DNA of 64,000 bases from JANXMY01 sp964251675 (GTDB lineage: Bacteria > Armatimonadota > Armatimonadia > Armatimonadales > Capsulimonadaceae). A model generated the notes under the pieces. That model was not told the origin of the DNA and did not search any database. It saw only the letters and a list, made by a program, of their open reading frames with translations. Positions 8,318 to 16,857 of this stretch are shown here, in pieces. Every line of letters begins with the position of its first letter. Positions within the stretch are counted from its first letter, which is position 1. Position numbers and translations under genes: made by a program. The stretch spans positions 62,001-126,000 of the forward strand of contig CAXUKS010000001.1 of the NCBI GenBank assembly GCA_964251675.1. The letters run 5' to 3'.

Positions 8318-9496
8318 GTGTTTGATTATTTGATTGTTGGCGCGGGATACGCAGGCAGTGTGCTGGCCGAGCGGCTGGCTTCACAGGCGAACAAGCGCGT
8401 TTTGATTATTGACAAGCGTTCCCATATCGGTGGCAATGCCTACGACCGCTACAACGAAGACGGGATTTTGATCCATCCTTATGGGCCGCATATTCTGCAT
8501 TCCAATTCAGCCCGGATTTATGACTATCTGGGCAAATTTACCGAGTGGCTGCCCTATGAGCATCGGGTTCTGGCGCATGTTGACGATCAGCTTTTGCCCA
8601 TTCCCATCAACCGCACGACGGTGAACAAGTACTACGGCCTGGATCTCAAAACGGAGGCCGAGTGCGAGACATTTCTGGCCTCGCTGGCCGAGCCGCGTGG
8701 GCACAACTATACGTCGGAAGATGTGGTCATCAGCAAAGTCGGGCGGGAGCTGTACGAGAAGTTCTTCCGGGGCTACACGCGCAAGCAGTGGGGGCTGGAC
8801 CCGTCGGAGCTGGACGCGCAGGTGACGGCCCGCGTGCCGACCCGCACGTCTACCGATGACCGATACTTCACCGACACACATCAGTTCATGCCGAAGCACG
8901 GCTACACGCGGATGTTTGAGAAGATGCTGTCACACCCGAATATCAAGATCATGCTGAACACCGACTACCGGGAAATTAAAGCAATGATCCCCTACCGGGA
9001 GCTGATCTTTACGGGTCCTGTAGATGAATATTTCGATTACCGGTTCGGCAAGCTGCCATACCGTTCGCTGGAATTCAAGCATGAGACGCTGGACCAAGAG
9101 CAGCACCTGCCGGTGGCCGTGGTGAACTACCCGAACGACCATGCGTATACGCGCATCACTGAGTTCAAGCAGCTCACGGGCCAGCAGCACGCGAAAACAA
9201 GCATTGTGTATGAGTATCCGCAGGCCGAGGGGGACCCGTATTACCCGATTCCGAAGCCGGAATGCACGGCGCTGTATGCGAAGTACAAGGAGCTGGCCGA
9301 CAACACCCGAAACGTTCACTTTGTGGGGCGGCTGGCGACCTACAAATACTATAATATGGACCAGGTGGTTGGGCAGGCGCTGGCAACGTTTGAAAAAATT
9401 GCTGGCGATAAAATCGCCGAGCAGCGCACCGAGCGGCTGGTGGTCCCGACCCGGCAGAGCATTCCGGCCAGTGTCGCTGCCGCACAGGCGGCATAG
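8318..9496 (+). CDS. glf: UDP-galactopyranose mutase
   Basis: Interconverts UDP-galactopyranose and UDP-galactofuranose using reduced FAD. 392 residues from GTG 8318. The N-terminal FAD fold shows 'YLIVGAGYAGSVLAERLA' then 'KRSHIGGNAYD'. Further family signatures are 'GPHILHSN', 'INRTTVNKYYGLDL', 'FFRGYTRKQWG' and the C-terminal 'FVGRLATYKYYNMDQVV', which carries the FAD-binding end. The C-terminal tail of about 25 residues is low-complexity. It supplies the donor for the neighbouring glycosyltransferase and implies a galactofuranose-containing surface polymer. Confidence 0.95.
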   Translation: MFDYLIVGAGYAGSVLAERLASQANKRVLIIDKRSHIGGNAYDRYNEDGILIHPYGPHILHSNSARIYDYLGKFTEWLPYEHRVLAHVDDQLLPIPINRTTVNKYYGLDLKTEAECETFLASLAEPRGHNYTSEDVVISKVGRELYEKFFRGYTRKQWGLDPSELDAQVTARVPTRTSTDDRYFTDTHQFMPKHGYTRMFEKMLSHPNIKIMLNTDYREIKAMIPYRELIFTGPVDEYFDYRFGKLPYRSLEFKHETLDQEQHLPVAVVNYPNDHAYTRITEFKQLTGQQHAKTSIVYEYPQAEGDPYYPIPKPECTALYAKYKELADNTRNVHFVGRLATYKYYNMDQVVGQALATFEKIAGDKIAEQRTERLVVPTRQSIPASVAAAQAA

Positions 9497-9501
9497 CGGT
9501 T

Positions 9502-10854
9502 ATGAGCATTTCCCTCCTCACAGAGCGGCGGCCCGCGCCGCCGCTTCCGGCCCTGGCCCCCGCGCCGCCTGCCCTCTGGGGCGGCGTTGAATGCACGGTC
9601 AACCGCGTTGGCGACCGCTATTTAGATCAGCTTGAGCGAAGCGGGCACACACGCCGCTTGGACGATCTGGACCTGTTCGCGGGCCTCGGCCTGCATGGCC
9701 TGCGCTTTCCGGTGCTGTGGGAGCGGGTCGCACCGCACGGACTGGACACAGCAGACTGGGACTGGACCAATGCGGCGCTGGCCCGCCTGCAGCGCCTGGG
9801 CATGGAGCCGATCATCGGATTGGTGCATCATGGCAGCGGCCCGTCGCACACGAGCCTGCTGGACCCGGAGTTCCCGGCGCAGCTTGCCAACTATGCCCGT
9901 GCCGTCGCCCGCCGCTACCCCTGGGTGAGCCGCTATACCCCCATCAATGAGCCGCTGACGACGGCCCGGTTTTCCGGGCTGTACGGGCACTGGTATCCGC
10001 ATGGCAAGGACAGCCTGCTGTTTGCGCGGATGCTCTTGACGCAGTGCCGGGCAGTGCAGGCGGCGATGGAAGCCATCCGGGAAGTCAACCCGGCGGCACG
10101 GCTGGTGCAGACCGAGGACATGGGCAAAACCTATAGCACGCCCGCGCTGTCCTATCAGGCTGATTTTGACAACGAGCGCCGCTGGCTGTCGTTTGACCTA
10201 CTCTGCGGGCGCGTCGTCCCCGGCCACCCGATGCACCACTTCCTGCGCTGGCTGGGCGTCGAAGACCACGAGCTGCAGCCCTTCCTCGACTGTCCCTGCC
10301 CGCCGGATGTGCTCGGCATTAATTATTATGTAACCAGTGAGCGGTTCTTGGATGAGCGTCTGGAACGCTACCCCGGTATCCTGCCCGGCGGAAATGGCCG
10401 CAGTGAGTATGTGGATGTGGAAGCTGTCCGCGTCCGCGCTGAGGGCCTGGCCGGGCTGGCCGCGCTGCTCGGCGAAGCCTGGGCGCGTTACGGGCGGCCT
10501 GTGGCCGTGACCGAGGCACATTTGGGGGCAGATGTGGACGAGCAAATGCGCTGGTTTGCCGAAATCTGGAATGAAGCCCGGATGGCCCAGGCAAACGGTG
10601 TAAACGTCCGGTCCGTCACCGCCTGGTCCCTGCTCGGGGCCTACGACTGGAACAGCCTCGTCACCCGCCCTGAAGGCCATTACGAGCCGGGCGTCTTCGC
10701 GCTCGGCGAAGACGGCCCGCACCCGACCGCGCTGGCCCACCTCCTGCGGGACCTCGCAGCCACAGGCCACCCCGCCCCCCGCCCCGCCCTGCAAACGCCC
10801 GGCTGGTGGCGCACCCCCGAACGTCTGCTGTATCCGCCCGTCAGCAGTGGGTAG
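9502..10854 (+). CDS. GH1-like glycoside hydrolase
   Basis: 450 residues with a TIM-barrel pattern of family 1 glycosidases: 'LWGGVECTVNRVGDRYLDQL', 'GLRFPVLWERVAP', and the acid/base motif 'TPINEP' near residue 150. A candidate nucleophile lies in 'AVTEAHLG' near residue 335, and 'LLGAYDWNSL' is near the end. It starts 5 bp after glf. Relatives are often annotated as family 1 glycosylhydrolases next to sugar-nucleotide reductases and may trim or remodel glycans rather than digest food sugars. No signal peptide is visible, so it is probably cytoplasmic. Substrate is not inferable. Confidence 0.8.
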   Translation: MSISLLTERRPAPPLPALAPAPPALWGGVECTVNRVGDRYLDQLERSGHTRRLDDLDLFAGLGLHGLRFPVLWERVAPHGLDTADWDWTNAALARLQRLGMEPIIGLVHHGSGPSHTSLLDPEFPAQLANYARAVARRYPWVSRYTPINEPLTTARFSGLYGHWYPHGKDSLLFARMLLTQCRAVQAAMEAIREVNPAARLVQTEDMGKTYSTPALSYQADFDNERRWLSFDLLCGRVVPGHPMHHFLRWLGVEDHELQPFLDCPCPPDVLGINYYVTSERFLDERLERYPGILPGGNGRSEYVDVEAVRVRAEGLAGLAALLGEAWARYGRPVAVTEAHLGADVDEQMRWFAEIWNEARMAQANGVNVRSVTAWSLLGAYDWNSLVTRPEGHYEPGVFALGEDGPHPTALAHLLRDLAATGHPAPRPALQTPGWWRTPERLLYPPVSSG

Positions 10855-10873
10855 AACTGAAATCTGCCCGAAT

Positions 10874-10964
10874 GGCCCCCTAGCCCCCAATAATGGGGGA
10901 ACCGGACAGTGAGAACAAAGCCTCTGCTTTCCTCTGGCTCCCCCATTATTGGGGGCCAGGGGGC
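10874..10964. repeat. Palindromic repeat, CCCCCAATAATGGGGG family, copy 1
   Basis: Arms at 10875-10903 and 10936-10963 are near-perfect reverse complements, each centred on CCCCCAATAATGGGGG, which is itself a hairpin. About 30 bases separate them. A second copy in opposite orientation lies at 52229-52331 inside a methyltransferase gene. This copy sits between the GH1-like gene and the -10 box of the next gene (10976-10981). Confidence 0.85.
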
Positions 10965-10990
10965 TACGTTCCGGGTATACTCTTCCCATT

Positions 10991-11953
10991 ATGATGAAAG
11001 CAATCCGCGTACACGAGTTTGGCGGGCCGGAGGCGCTCCGGCTGGAAGAAACCAATGCGCCGAAGGCCGGGCCGGGGCAGGTGGTGGTGAAGATTGAAGC
11101 CATTGGGGTTAACCCGGTCGATACCTACATTCGCTCGGGCGGCTATGGCAAGCGGCCCCTGCCCTACACGCCCGGCTCAGACGCGGCGGGGACGGTGGAA
11201 GCGGTCGGCGCGGATGTGACCGGTTTCCAGCCGGGCAACCGGGTCTACACGGCGGGGACAATCACCGGAGCGTATGCGGAGAAATGCCTGTGTACAACGG
11301 CGCAGGTGCGGCCTTTGCCGGAGCGGGTGACGTTCGCCGAGGGCGCGGGGGTGTATGTTCCCTATTACACCGCCTGGTTCGGTCTGTTCTTTCGGGCCGA
11401 TGCCCGCCCCGGCGAGACGGTGCTGGTGCATGGGGCGAGCGGCGGCGTGGGGCTGGCCGCCGTGCAGATTGCGCGGGCGGCGGGGCTGATGGTCATTGGC
11501 ACGGCGAGCACGGAGCGCGGGCGGCAGCTTGTAGGGGCGCAGGGGGCGGATTTGGTGCTGGACCACACGCAGGACGGCTATCTGGATGCAGTCAAGTCGC
11601 AAAATGGCGGGCGCGGCGCGAATGTCGTGCTGGAAATGCTGGCGAACGTCAATCTAGGCAAAGACCTCGGGGCTGTGGCCCAAAATGGCCGCATAGTGGT
11701 TATCGGCAGCCGGGGACCGGTGGAGATTGACCCGCGCCAGACCATGCAGCGCAACAGCAGCATTTTGGGCATGAGCCTGTCCAATGCCACCGACACGCAG
11801 CTTTCGCAGATGCACGCGGCTATCGGCGCGGGCCTTGCCAATGGCACGCTGACCCCGTTGGTAGCCCAGCAGTTTCCGCTGGCCGATGCCCCCCGCGCCC
11901 ATGACGCCGTGATGAACTCCGGGGCGCACGGCAAAATTGTTTTGATGCCCTGA
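10991..11953 (+). CDS. Zinc-independent quinone oxidoreductase (medium-chain dehydrogenase family)
   Basis: 320 residues with the NADPH:quinone oxidoreductase layout. A GroES-like N-terminal part has 'MKAIRVHEFGGPEALRLEE' and 'GSDAAGTVEAVG'; the Rossmann domain has 'VLVHGASGGVGLAAVQIARA' near residue 145. No zinc-binding cysteine pattern is seen, as expected for this subgroup. ATG 10991 was chosen because homologues start 'MKAIRVHEFG'. TATACT at 10976-10981 is only 9 bases upstream, so the transcript would have almost no leader. It probably reduces quinones or enones in the cytoplasm. Confidence 0.9.
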   Translation: MMKAIRVHEFGGPEALRLEETNAPKAGPGQVVVKIEAIGVNPVDTYIRSGGYGKRPLPYTPGSDAAGTVEAVGADVTGFQPGNRVYTAGTITGAYAEKCLCTTAQVRPLPERVTFAEGAGVYVPYYTAWFGLFFRADARPGETVLVHGASGGVGLAAVQIARAAGLMVIGTASTERGRQLVGAQGADLVLDHTQDGYLDAVKSQNGGRGANVVLEMLANVNLGKDLGAVAQNGRIVVIGSRGPVEIDPRQTMQRNSSILGMSLSNATDTQLSQMHAAIGAGLANGTLTPLVAQQFPLADAPRAHDAVMNSGAHGKIVLMP

Positions 11954-11976
11954 ACACGCAGCCCACTTTTCGCCCA

Positions 11977-13128
11977 ATGAACACAGCTTTACTTGTGCTG
12001 CTCTTGTTTCCGCTCGTCCTATCGGCTGCTCCGACGGTTCGCGCCCAGCCGCCAGCCCTCAGCCCACCGGAGCGGGACTTTGAAGCATTCTGGACGGTGT
12101 TTCATGACCACTACGCATTTTTCCCGCAGAAGGAAGTGGACTGGAAGAGTGTCCACCGCCGGTTCCGGGGGCAGGTGTCAGCACAGACCACCGAAGCCGA
12201 ACTGACCACTCTTCTGGGAGAAATGGTCGAACCCCTGCATGACGGTCATATCACGCTGGCACGCGAGGAAACGGTGTTTTATAAAGGGGAAAGCACGCGG
12301 AACACGTTCAAGCAGACTTTCAAGCCGGTCTTGAAAGAGTTCTGGAGCGTCGCTTACCAGCAGCTTCGGGACGCCGGTTTCACCCCGATTCGGCCTGCAG
12401 GACCGAAATTTAAAGGCGTTTCGCTGCTCTATACCGCCCGCACCAAAGACGTTGGCTACCTGCACCTGACGCGGTGTTTTGCAGAGCTGACGGGGGTGAT
12501 GGGTACGCCCGCGCAGGAAGGGCAAGATCAGCGACTGCTGCTGACGCTGATGAGACAGGCGCTGGCTCAAATGGCAGGCTGCCAGACAATACTTATCGAC
12601 GTCCGAGACAATGGCGGCGGACACAGCGGCTACGAGATGGCAGGTCTGTTCAGCGACCACCGCATCCTGTCCAACTACAAAGCAACTCGCCTGGTTGGGG
12701 ACTATGATCATTTCACCACGCCAGAGCCATTTTACCTGGTTCCCGCACCGGGGCCGCGTTACACGCGCCCTCTGGTACTGCTGACCAGCGATCAAACAGC
12801 CAGCGCCGCTGAGGATTTCACGCTGGCTTTGTCCCGACGAGCGAACGTGGCTCGGGTGGGCACGGCTACGAAAGGAATGATGTCTGACATGTTCAACGCA
12901 GCTCTGCCCAGCGGCCTCCAAATCACTCTCTCAAACCAGCGTTACACCAGCGTCAGTGGGCAGGTGCTGGAAGATGTCGGCGTTGCACCCACAGTGCAGG
13001 TCGAAAACACGCGAGCCGCCCTCGATGGGCGGCAGGACCCGGTGATAACAAAGGCACTGGAGGTGGCGGCGCGGCAGCTCAAACCCCACCCCATCCCTAT
13101 CCCTACAAGTACCACAAATAAGCTCTAA
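11977..13128 (+). CDS. S41-family peptidase (C-terminal processing protease-like), secreted
   Basis: 383 residues. A signal peptide ('LLVLLLFPLVLSAAPTVRAQ') is followed by a tricorn/CtpA-like helical region ('FEAFWTVFHDHYAFFPQKEV', 'EMVEPLHDGHITL') and the catalytic core. The core has 'ILIDVRDNGGGHSGYEMAGL' and then 'LLTSDQTASAAEDFTLAL', where Ser of 'ASAAEDF' is the expected nucleophile. 'GTATKGMMSD' carries the candidate lysine. No clear PDZ insert is visible. It would act in the envelope. It follows the oxidoreductase by 23 bp and precedes the antiporter, possibly co-transcribed. Confidence 0.85.
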   Translation: MNTALLVLLLFPLVLSAAPTVRAQPPALSPPERDFEAFWTVFHDHYAFFPQKEVDWKSVHRRFRGQVSAQTTEAELTTLLGEMVEPLHDGHITLAREETVFYKGESTRNTFKQTFKPVLKEFWSVAYQQLRDAGFTPIRPAGPKFKGVSLLYTARTKDVGYLHLTRCFAELTGVMGTPAQEGQDQRLLLTLMRQALAQMAGCQTILIDVRDNGGGHSGYEMAGLFSDHRILSNYKATRLVGDYDHFTTPEPFYLVPAPGPRYTRPLVLLTSDQTASAAEDFTLALSRRANVARVGTATKGMMSDMFNAALPSGLQITLSNQRYTSVSGQVLEDVGVAPTVQVENTRAALDGRQDPVITKALEVAARQLKPHPIPIPTSTTNKL

Positions 13129-13144
13129 CAGCATTGGAGGCCAT

Positions 13145-14746
13145 TTGCATCCTGCAGAGATCATTGTCGGTCTGCTCACAGCCGTCGCAGTGCTGGTGAC
13201 AGCGTCGCGGCGGCTGGGCCTGCCTTATCCCATCGTGCTGGTTCTGGGCGGTCTGGCGCTCGGCTTTGTGCCGAGATTGCCGGACGTGGCTCTGCCGCCG
13301 GACCTGGTGCTGATTGCGTTTCTTCCCCCACTGCTTTTCGCCGAATCAGTGACATTTTCCTGGCGCGATCTGGTGGCCAATGCCCGGCCTATCGGGCTGC
13401 TGGCTTTTGGGCTGGTGCTGGTGACAATGGCGGCGGTCGCGGCAGTCGCGCACGCTGTCGTTCCGGGCTTGCCCTGGGCCGCCGCCTTTGCACTGGGGGC
13501 GATTGTGGCTCCCACCGACCCCGTGGCCGCCGCCGCGATTGCGAAGCGGCTGAAGCTGCCGCAGAGGATGGTAGTGATTTTGACGGGGGAGAGCCTGATC
13601 AACGATGCCACGGCGCTGGTAGCGTACCGGCTGGCGGTGGTGGCGGCAGTGTCAGGAGTATTTTCGCCGGTGGCGGCGGCGGGGCAGTTTGTGCTGTCGA
13701 GCCTCGGAGGCGTGGCGATTGGGCTGGCCTTTGGCTTTGTGCTGGGGCAGATCCGGCAGCGGATGAGGCCGGACCCGCCGGTGGAGAACACGATTTCTCT
13801 GCTGTCGCCGTTTGCAGCGTATCTGCCCGCCGAGGCGCTTCACGTTTCCGGCGTGCTGGCGGTGGTGACGCTGGGGCTGTATCTGGGGCGGCAGGGGTCG
13901 CGCTATCTGTCGGCGACGACTCGGCTTCAGGGAACGGCCCTGTGGAGCATGATAGATTTTCTGCTGAACGGCCTGCTGTTTATTCTGGTGGGCCTTCAGC
14001 TTCGGCCTATTTTGGACGGCATTGCCGGGCATCATCCGCTGTATCTCATCAAACAGGGGGCAATCATCAGCCTGACGGTGATTGCGGCCCGGCTGATCTG
14101 GGTCTTCACGTCGGTATATCTGCCGCGCTTTCTCTTTCCGAGTAAATCTACGGAAGACCCGTACCCTTCGTGGCGTCCCATCTTGATTGTCGCCTGGACA
14201 GGAATGCGGGGCGGCATTTCCCTGGCGGCAGCACTGGCCCTGCCGCTGACGGTGGCGGGCGGGCAGCCGTTTCCAGGACGCGAGATGCTTCTCTTTTTGA
14301 CGTTTGCCGTGATTTTATCCACGCTGGTCGTGCAGGGTTTTACCCTGCCACTGCTGATCAGCCGTCTGGCGCTGCCCGAAGATGAAACACAGGCACAGGA
14401 AGTCCACCAGACTCGGCGGCGCACCGCGCAGGCGGCTCTGGACTATCTGGCGACCGTCTCGGCGGACAGCACGGGCCTGCCGCAGAAATTTTTAGACAGT
14501 CAGCACGAATACTGGGCGCGCAAGACCGCGCAGTTTGCCGGGCGGGAACAGGGGCAGCCCGAGGAAGAAAGCGAAGCCAGGACGCTGGCGTTCCGAAAAC
14601 TGCGGCGCGAACTGATTGACACGCAGCGCGGGGTCGCCATTGGCCTGCGCGACGACGGCACGATCAGCGACCCGGTGCTGCAAAGCGTCCAAAAAGGGCT
14701 GGACTTGGAAGAGCAGCGTCTGCTGCTGGAAGAAGACTCGTCTTGA
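13145..14746 (+). CDS. Na+/H+ antiporter, CPA1 family
   Basis: 533 residues from TTG 13145, preceded by GGAGG at 13136-13140. About twelve membrane segments fill the first 410 residues. The CPA1 ion-binding signatures are visible: 'APTDPVAAAAIAKRL' on one discontinuous helix and 'TGESLINDATALVAYRLA' with the ND pair on the other. A charged cytoplasmic tail of about 120 residues, rich in Gln, Glu and Arg, follows, as in NhaP/YjcE-type exchangers. Likely role is sodium extrusion or pH balance at the inner membrane. Confidence 0.92.
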   Translation: MHPAEIIVGLLTAVAVLVTASRRLGLPYPIVLVLGGLALGFVPRLPDVALPPDLVLIAFLPPLLFAESVTFSWRDLVANARPIGLLAFGLVLVTMAAVAAVAHAVVPGLPWAAAFALGAIVAPTDPVAAAAIAKRLKLPQRMVVILTGESLINDATALVAYRLAVVAAVSGVFSPVAAAGQFVLSSLGGVAIGLAFGFVLGQIRQRMRPDPPVENTISLLSPFAAYLPAEALHVSGVLAVVTLGLYLGRQGSRYLSATTRLQGTALWSMIDFLLNGLLFILVGLQLRPILDGIAGHHPLYLIKQGAIISLTVIAARLIWVFTSVYLPRFLFPSKSTEDPYPSWRPILIVAWTGMRGGISLAAALALPLTVAGGQPFPGREMLLFLTFAVILSTLVVQGFTLPLLISRLALPEDETQAQEVHQTRRRTAQAALDYLATVSADSTGLPQKFLDSQHEYWARKTAQFAGREQGQPEEESEARTLAFRKLRRELIDTQRGVAIGLRDDGTISDPVLQSVQKGLDLEEQRLLLEEDSS

Positions 14747-14767
14747 AAAACTTGTGATATGAAGCGA

Positions 14768-15643
14768 TTAGTGGGGCAGGCTCCCCTGCGCGGCCAGATG
14801 CGCGAACTCAGCCAGCGTCAGTGTTTCACCCCGGCGGCCTCCGTCAATCCCGGCGGCGTCGAGGGCCGCCTGCGCCTGTTCGCGGGACCAGCCTAATGCG
14901 GGATCGCCGCTGAGGGCGTTGAGAAGCGCCTTGCGGCGCTGACCGAAGGCGGCGCGGACGACGGCGAAGAATTGGGCCTCGCTGGACACAGAGACAGGGG
15001 GCGCGTCGTGGGGGGTGAGGCGCACCACGGCGCTGTCGACGTCGGGCGGGGGGAAGAAAACGCGGCGGGAGACGATGCCGATAGTCTCGACTCTGGCGTG
15101 GTACTGCACATAGACGGACAGCGCCCCGTAATCATCGGTCCCGGCTTTTGCGGCCATGCGGGCGGCGACTTCCTTCTGCACGAGAAGCACGATGCGGGAA
15201 AAGCGCCCGCGCTGCTCTAAGAACGTTGTCACGAGAGGCGTGGTGATATTGTAGGGAATATTGGCGATGACGGCAGGCCGAACGCCGGGGGAAAAGTGCG
15301 TGTCCAGAAACGCAGGCCAGTCCAGCGCCAGCGCGTCGCCGGGCACGACGGTCACCTGCGGCAAGTCGCCGACGGTCTCATCCAGGGCGGGCAGAAGCGT
15401 TTGGTCCACTTCCAGAGCCACCACACGGCCTTCGGGGCCGACGGCTTCGGCCAGCGCGTTTGTGAGAACGCCCAGCCCCGCGCCGATTTCCAGAACTGCC
15501 CCGCCCGGCGTCAGCTCCCCGGCGGCGACGATTTTGGCGAGCGTGTTGCCGTCCACCAGAAAGTTCTGGCCGAAGCGTTTCCGGGGGCGCAGGTCATGGC
15601 GTTTGAGCAGGGCCGATACGGCGGCAGGGCTGGAAAGGTTCAT
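14768..15643 (-). CDS. rsmA: 16S rRNA (adenine1518/1519-N6) dimethyltransferase
   Basis: Dimethylates two adjacent adenines in the loop of helix 45 of 16S rRNA. 291 residues with 'PRKRFGQNFLVDGNTL', SAM motif I 'VLEIGAGLGVLTNAL' and catalytic motif IV 'ANIPYNITTPLV'. ATG 15643 is preceded by TATAAT (15651-15656 on +) only 7 bases away, with no Shine-Dalgarno, which predicts a leaderless message. The G5/3D gene ends 21 bp upstream, an order close to yabE-rnmV-ksgA of Bacillus. The antiporter gene is convergent. Confidence 0.97.
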   Translation of the reverse strand: MNLSSPAAVSALLKRHDLRPRKRFGQNFLVDGNTLAKIVAAGELTPGGAVLEIGAGLGVLTNALAEAVGPEGRVVALEVDQTLLPALDETVGDLPQVTVVPGDALALDWPAFLDTHFSPGVRPAVIANIPYNITTPLVTTFLEQRGRFSRIVLLVQKEVAARMAAKAGTDDYGALSVYVQYHARVETIGIVSRRVFFPPPDVDSAVVRLTPHDAPPVSVSSEAQFFAVVRAAFGQRRKALLNALSGDPALGWSREQAQAALDAAGIDGGRRGETLTLAEFAHLAAQGSLPH

Positions 15644-15664
15644 GCCGCTGATTATACCCGGCCT

Positions 15665-16579
15665 CTAGCGCGACGGAGACAGCACCCAGACGGTGACGCG
15701 GCGGCGGCCCACACTGTACGCCTCGCGGAACGTCGTGTGGCCGAGGTCGATGCGGTTGCCCTTGATGGCCCCGCCGGTATCTCCGGCCAGTGCGTAGCCG
15801 TAGCCCTCGATGTAAAGCTTGGAGCCGAGCGGGATGAGCCGGGGGTCCACAGCGACGACGCCGTAGCCCGCGTGCATTCCGTTGGCGCACAGGCCCTGAG
15901 CACTGCCTTCGTAGGGCGAGTACCCGGTGGCGACCATGCTGAACGAGCGCATCCGGCGGTAGGTCCCGGCGCGGGACGGCAGGGCGCGGGCTTCGCGGAC
16001 ACGGATGCCCGCCAGTGTTTCCTGATTGACCGGGGCGCGTGTAACACGAGTGGCAACAAGATCGTGATGCACGCGGGTTCCGTTGACAAAGCTGTCACGG
16101 TAGGTGGTGGTCAGCACGCCGGGGACGCCGCGAGAACCAGCACGGATTTGGCCGGGGGCCACATCGCGGCTCATCTTGAACTCGGTCTTAAAGGGGATGG
16201 ACTTCGTTTCATCACTGGCAGCAAAGCGCACCCGCGTGATGACGATTTTCTGATGGGCCGACACGGCGCTGACCGGGCGGGGGGAGACGCGGTCGTTGTC
16301 GCCGCAGGTGATTCCAGCGGCGGCAAGCGCCTCGCCCACGGTCTGGGCGCGGGTTTCAAAATCACGCGGAGCGCGGTCGCCATCCACTACGGTCAGCGTG
16401 GTGGTCTGGGCCAGGACTGCGTCGGCGGTCGGTGTCGGAGAAGCGGGCGCGGTCTCGGCGGCGGGGACGGCGGTGTCCGGGGCGGCGAGAACACTAAAGG
16501 GGACGCAGAGCGCGGACGCGGAAAAGACGGCGGCGACGGACAGATAGCTGAGCGTGCGGGTCTTCTTGAGATTCAGCAA
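15665..16579 (-). CDS. Secreted G5/3D-domain protein (YabE-like)
   Basis: Likely a peptidoglycan-acting protein. I place the start at TTG 16579, preceded by GCAGGAG 8 bases upstream, giving 304 residues: a signal sequence ('TLSYLSVAAVFSASALCVPF') and a Pro/Ala-rich linker. Then come a DUF348-type ubiquitin-like segment ('RAQTVGEALAAAGI'), a G5-like segment ('QKIVITRVRF', 'IPFKTEFKMS') and a C-terminal 3D domain. The 3D domain shows the three conserved Asp of 'AVDPRLIPLGSKLYIEGYG', 'AGDTGGAIKGNRIDL'. The catalytic pattern matches lytic-transglycosylase-like YabE/Rpf relatives. A consensus promoter lies at 16664-16692, divergent from recA. Confidence 0.88.
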   Translation of the reverse strand: MLNLKKTRTLSYLSVAAVFSASALCVPFSVLAAPDTAVPAAETAPASPTPTADAVLAQTTTLTVVDGDRAPRDFETRAQTVGEALAAAGITCGDNDRVSPRPVSAVSAHQKIVITRVRFAASDETKSIPFKTEFKMSRDVAPGQIRAGSRGVPGVLTTTYRDSFVNGTRVHHDLVATRVTRAPVNQETLAGIRVREARALPSRAGTYRRMRSFSMVATGYSPYEGSAQGLCANGMHAGYGVVAVDPRLIPLGSKLYIEGYGYALAGDTGGAIKGNRIDLGHTTFREAYSVGRRRVTVWVLSPSR

Positions 16580-16663
16580 ATGGGTTACTCCTGCCGGTAC
16601 GCCTCTTGCGGCGTGCGGCTCTTTTCTTGCTTTCTTCGTACTGCTGACCGGGGGCCAGAGTGA

Positions 16664-16692
16664 AGTATGACGCAGATCAGGGCCGATGTCAA
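16664..16692 (-). promoter_or_regulatory. Promoter of the G5/3D gene
   Basis: On the minus strand TTGACA (16687-16692) and CATACT (16664-16669) are spaced by 17 bases. This leaves a leader of about 75 nt before TTG 16579. Confidence 0.65.
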
Positions 16693-16765
16693 CCACAGGC
16701 TGGGCTTAATTCACACTGCTGTTATTTGTTGGCGAAAAATCACAGAAAAAAGTGTCGTTTTGTCC

Positions 16766-16794
16766 TTGACAGAGGGCCGCTGATATGGTAAAAT
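16766..16794 (+). promoter_or_regulatory. recA promoter
   Basis: TTGACA at 16766-16771 and TAAAAT at 16789-16794 with a 17-base spacer. The SOS box at 16805-16818 falls just past the predicted transcription start, where LexA would block RNA polymerase. Confidence 0.75.
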
Positions 16795-16804
16795 AGGCTG
16801 TTTC

Positions 16805-16818
16805 CGAACAAACGTTTG
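16805..16818. promoter_or_regulatory. SOS (LexA) box of recA
   Basis: CGAACAAACGTTTG matches the Gram-positive/Cheo-box consensus CGAACRNRYGTTYG at every position. It lies 40 bp upstream of the recA start. Related dyads occur at 20496-20509 and 20576-20589 beside lexA. Confidence 0.85.
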
Positions 16819-16857
16819 ACAACTATTTTTATGGGCGGCTGAGAGAGGCAGGATACG

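Noticed and set aside
15296..16663. Plus-strand open frame of 455 codons across rsmA and the G5/3D gene
   Set aside because: It runs antisense through two clearly recognised genes and has no recognisable motif.
16580..16663. c-di-AMP (ydaO-type) riboswitch in the leader of the G5/3D gene
   Set aside because: Such riboswitches often precede wall-hydrolase genes, but the 75-nt leader here lacks the conserved core.
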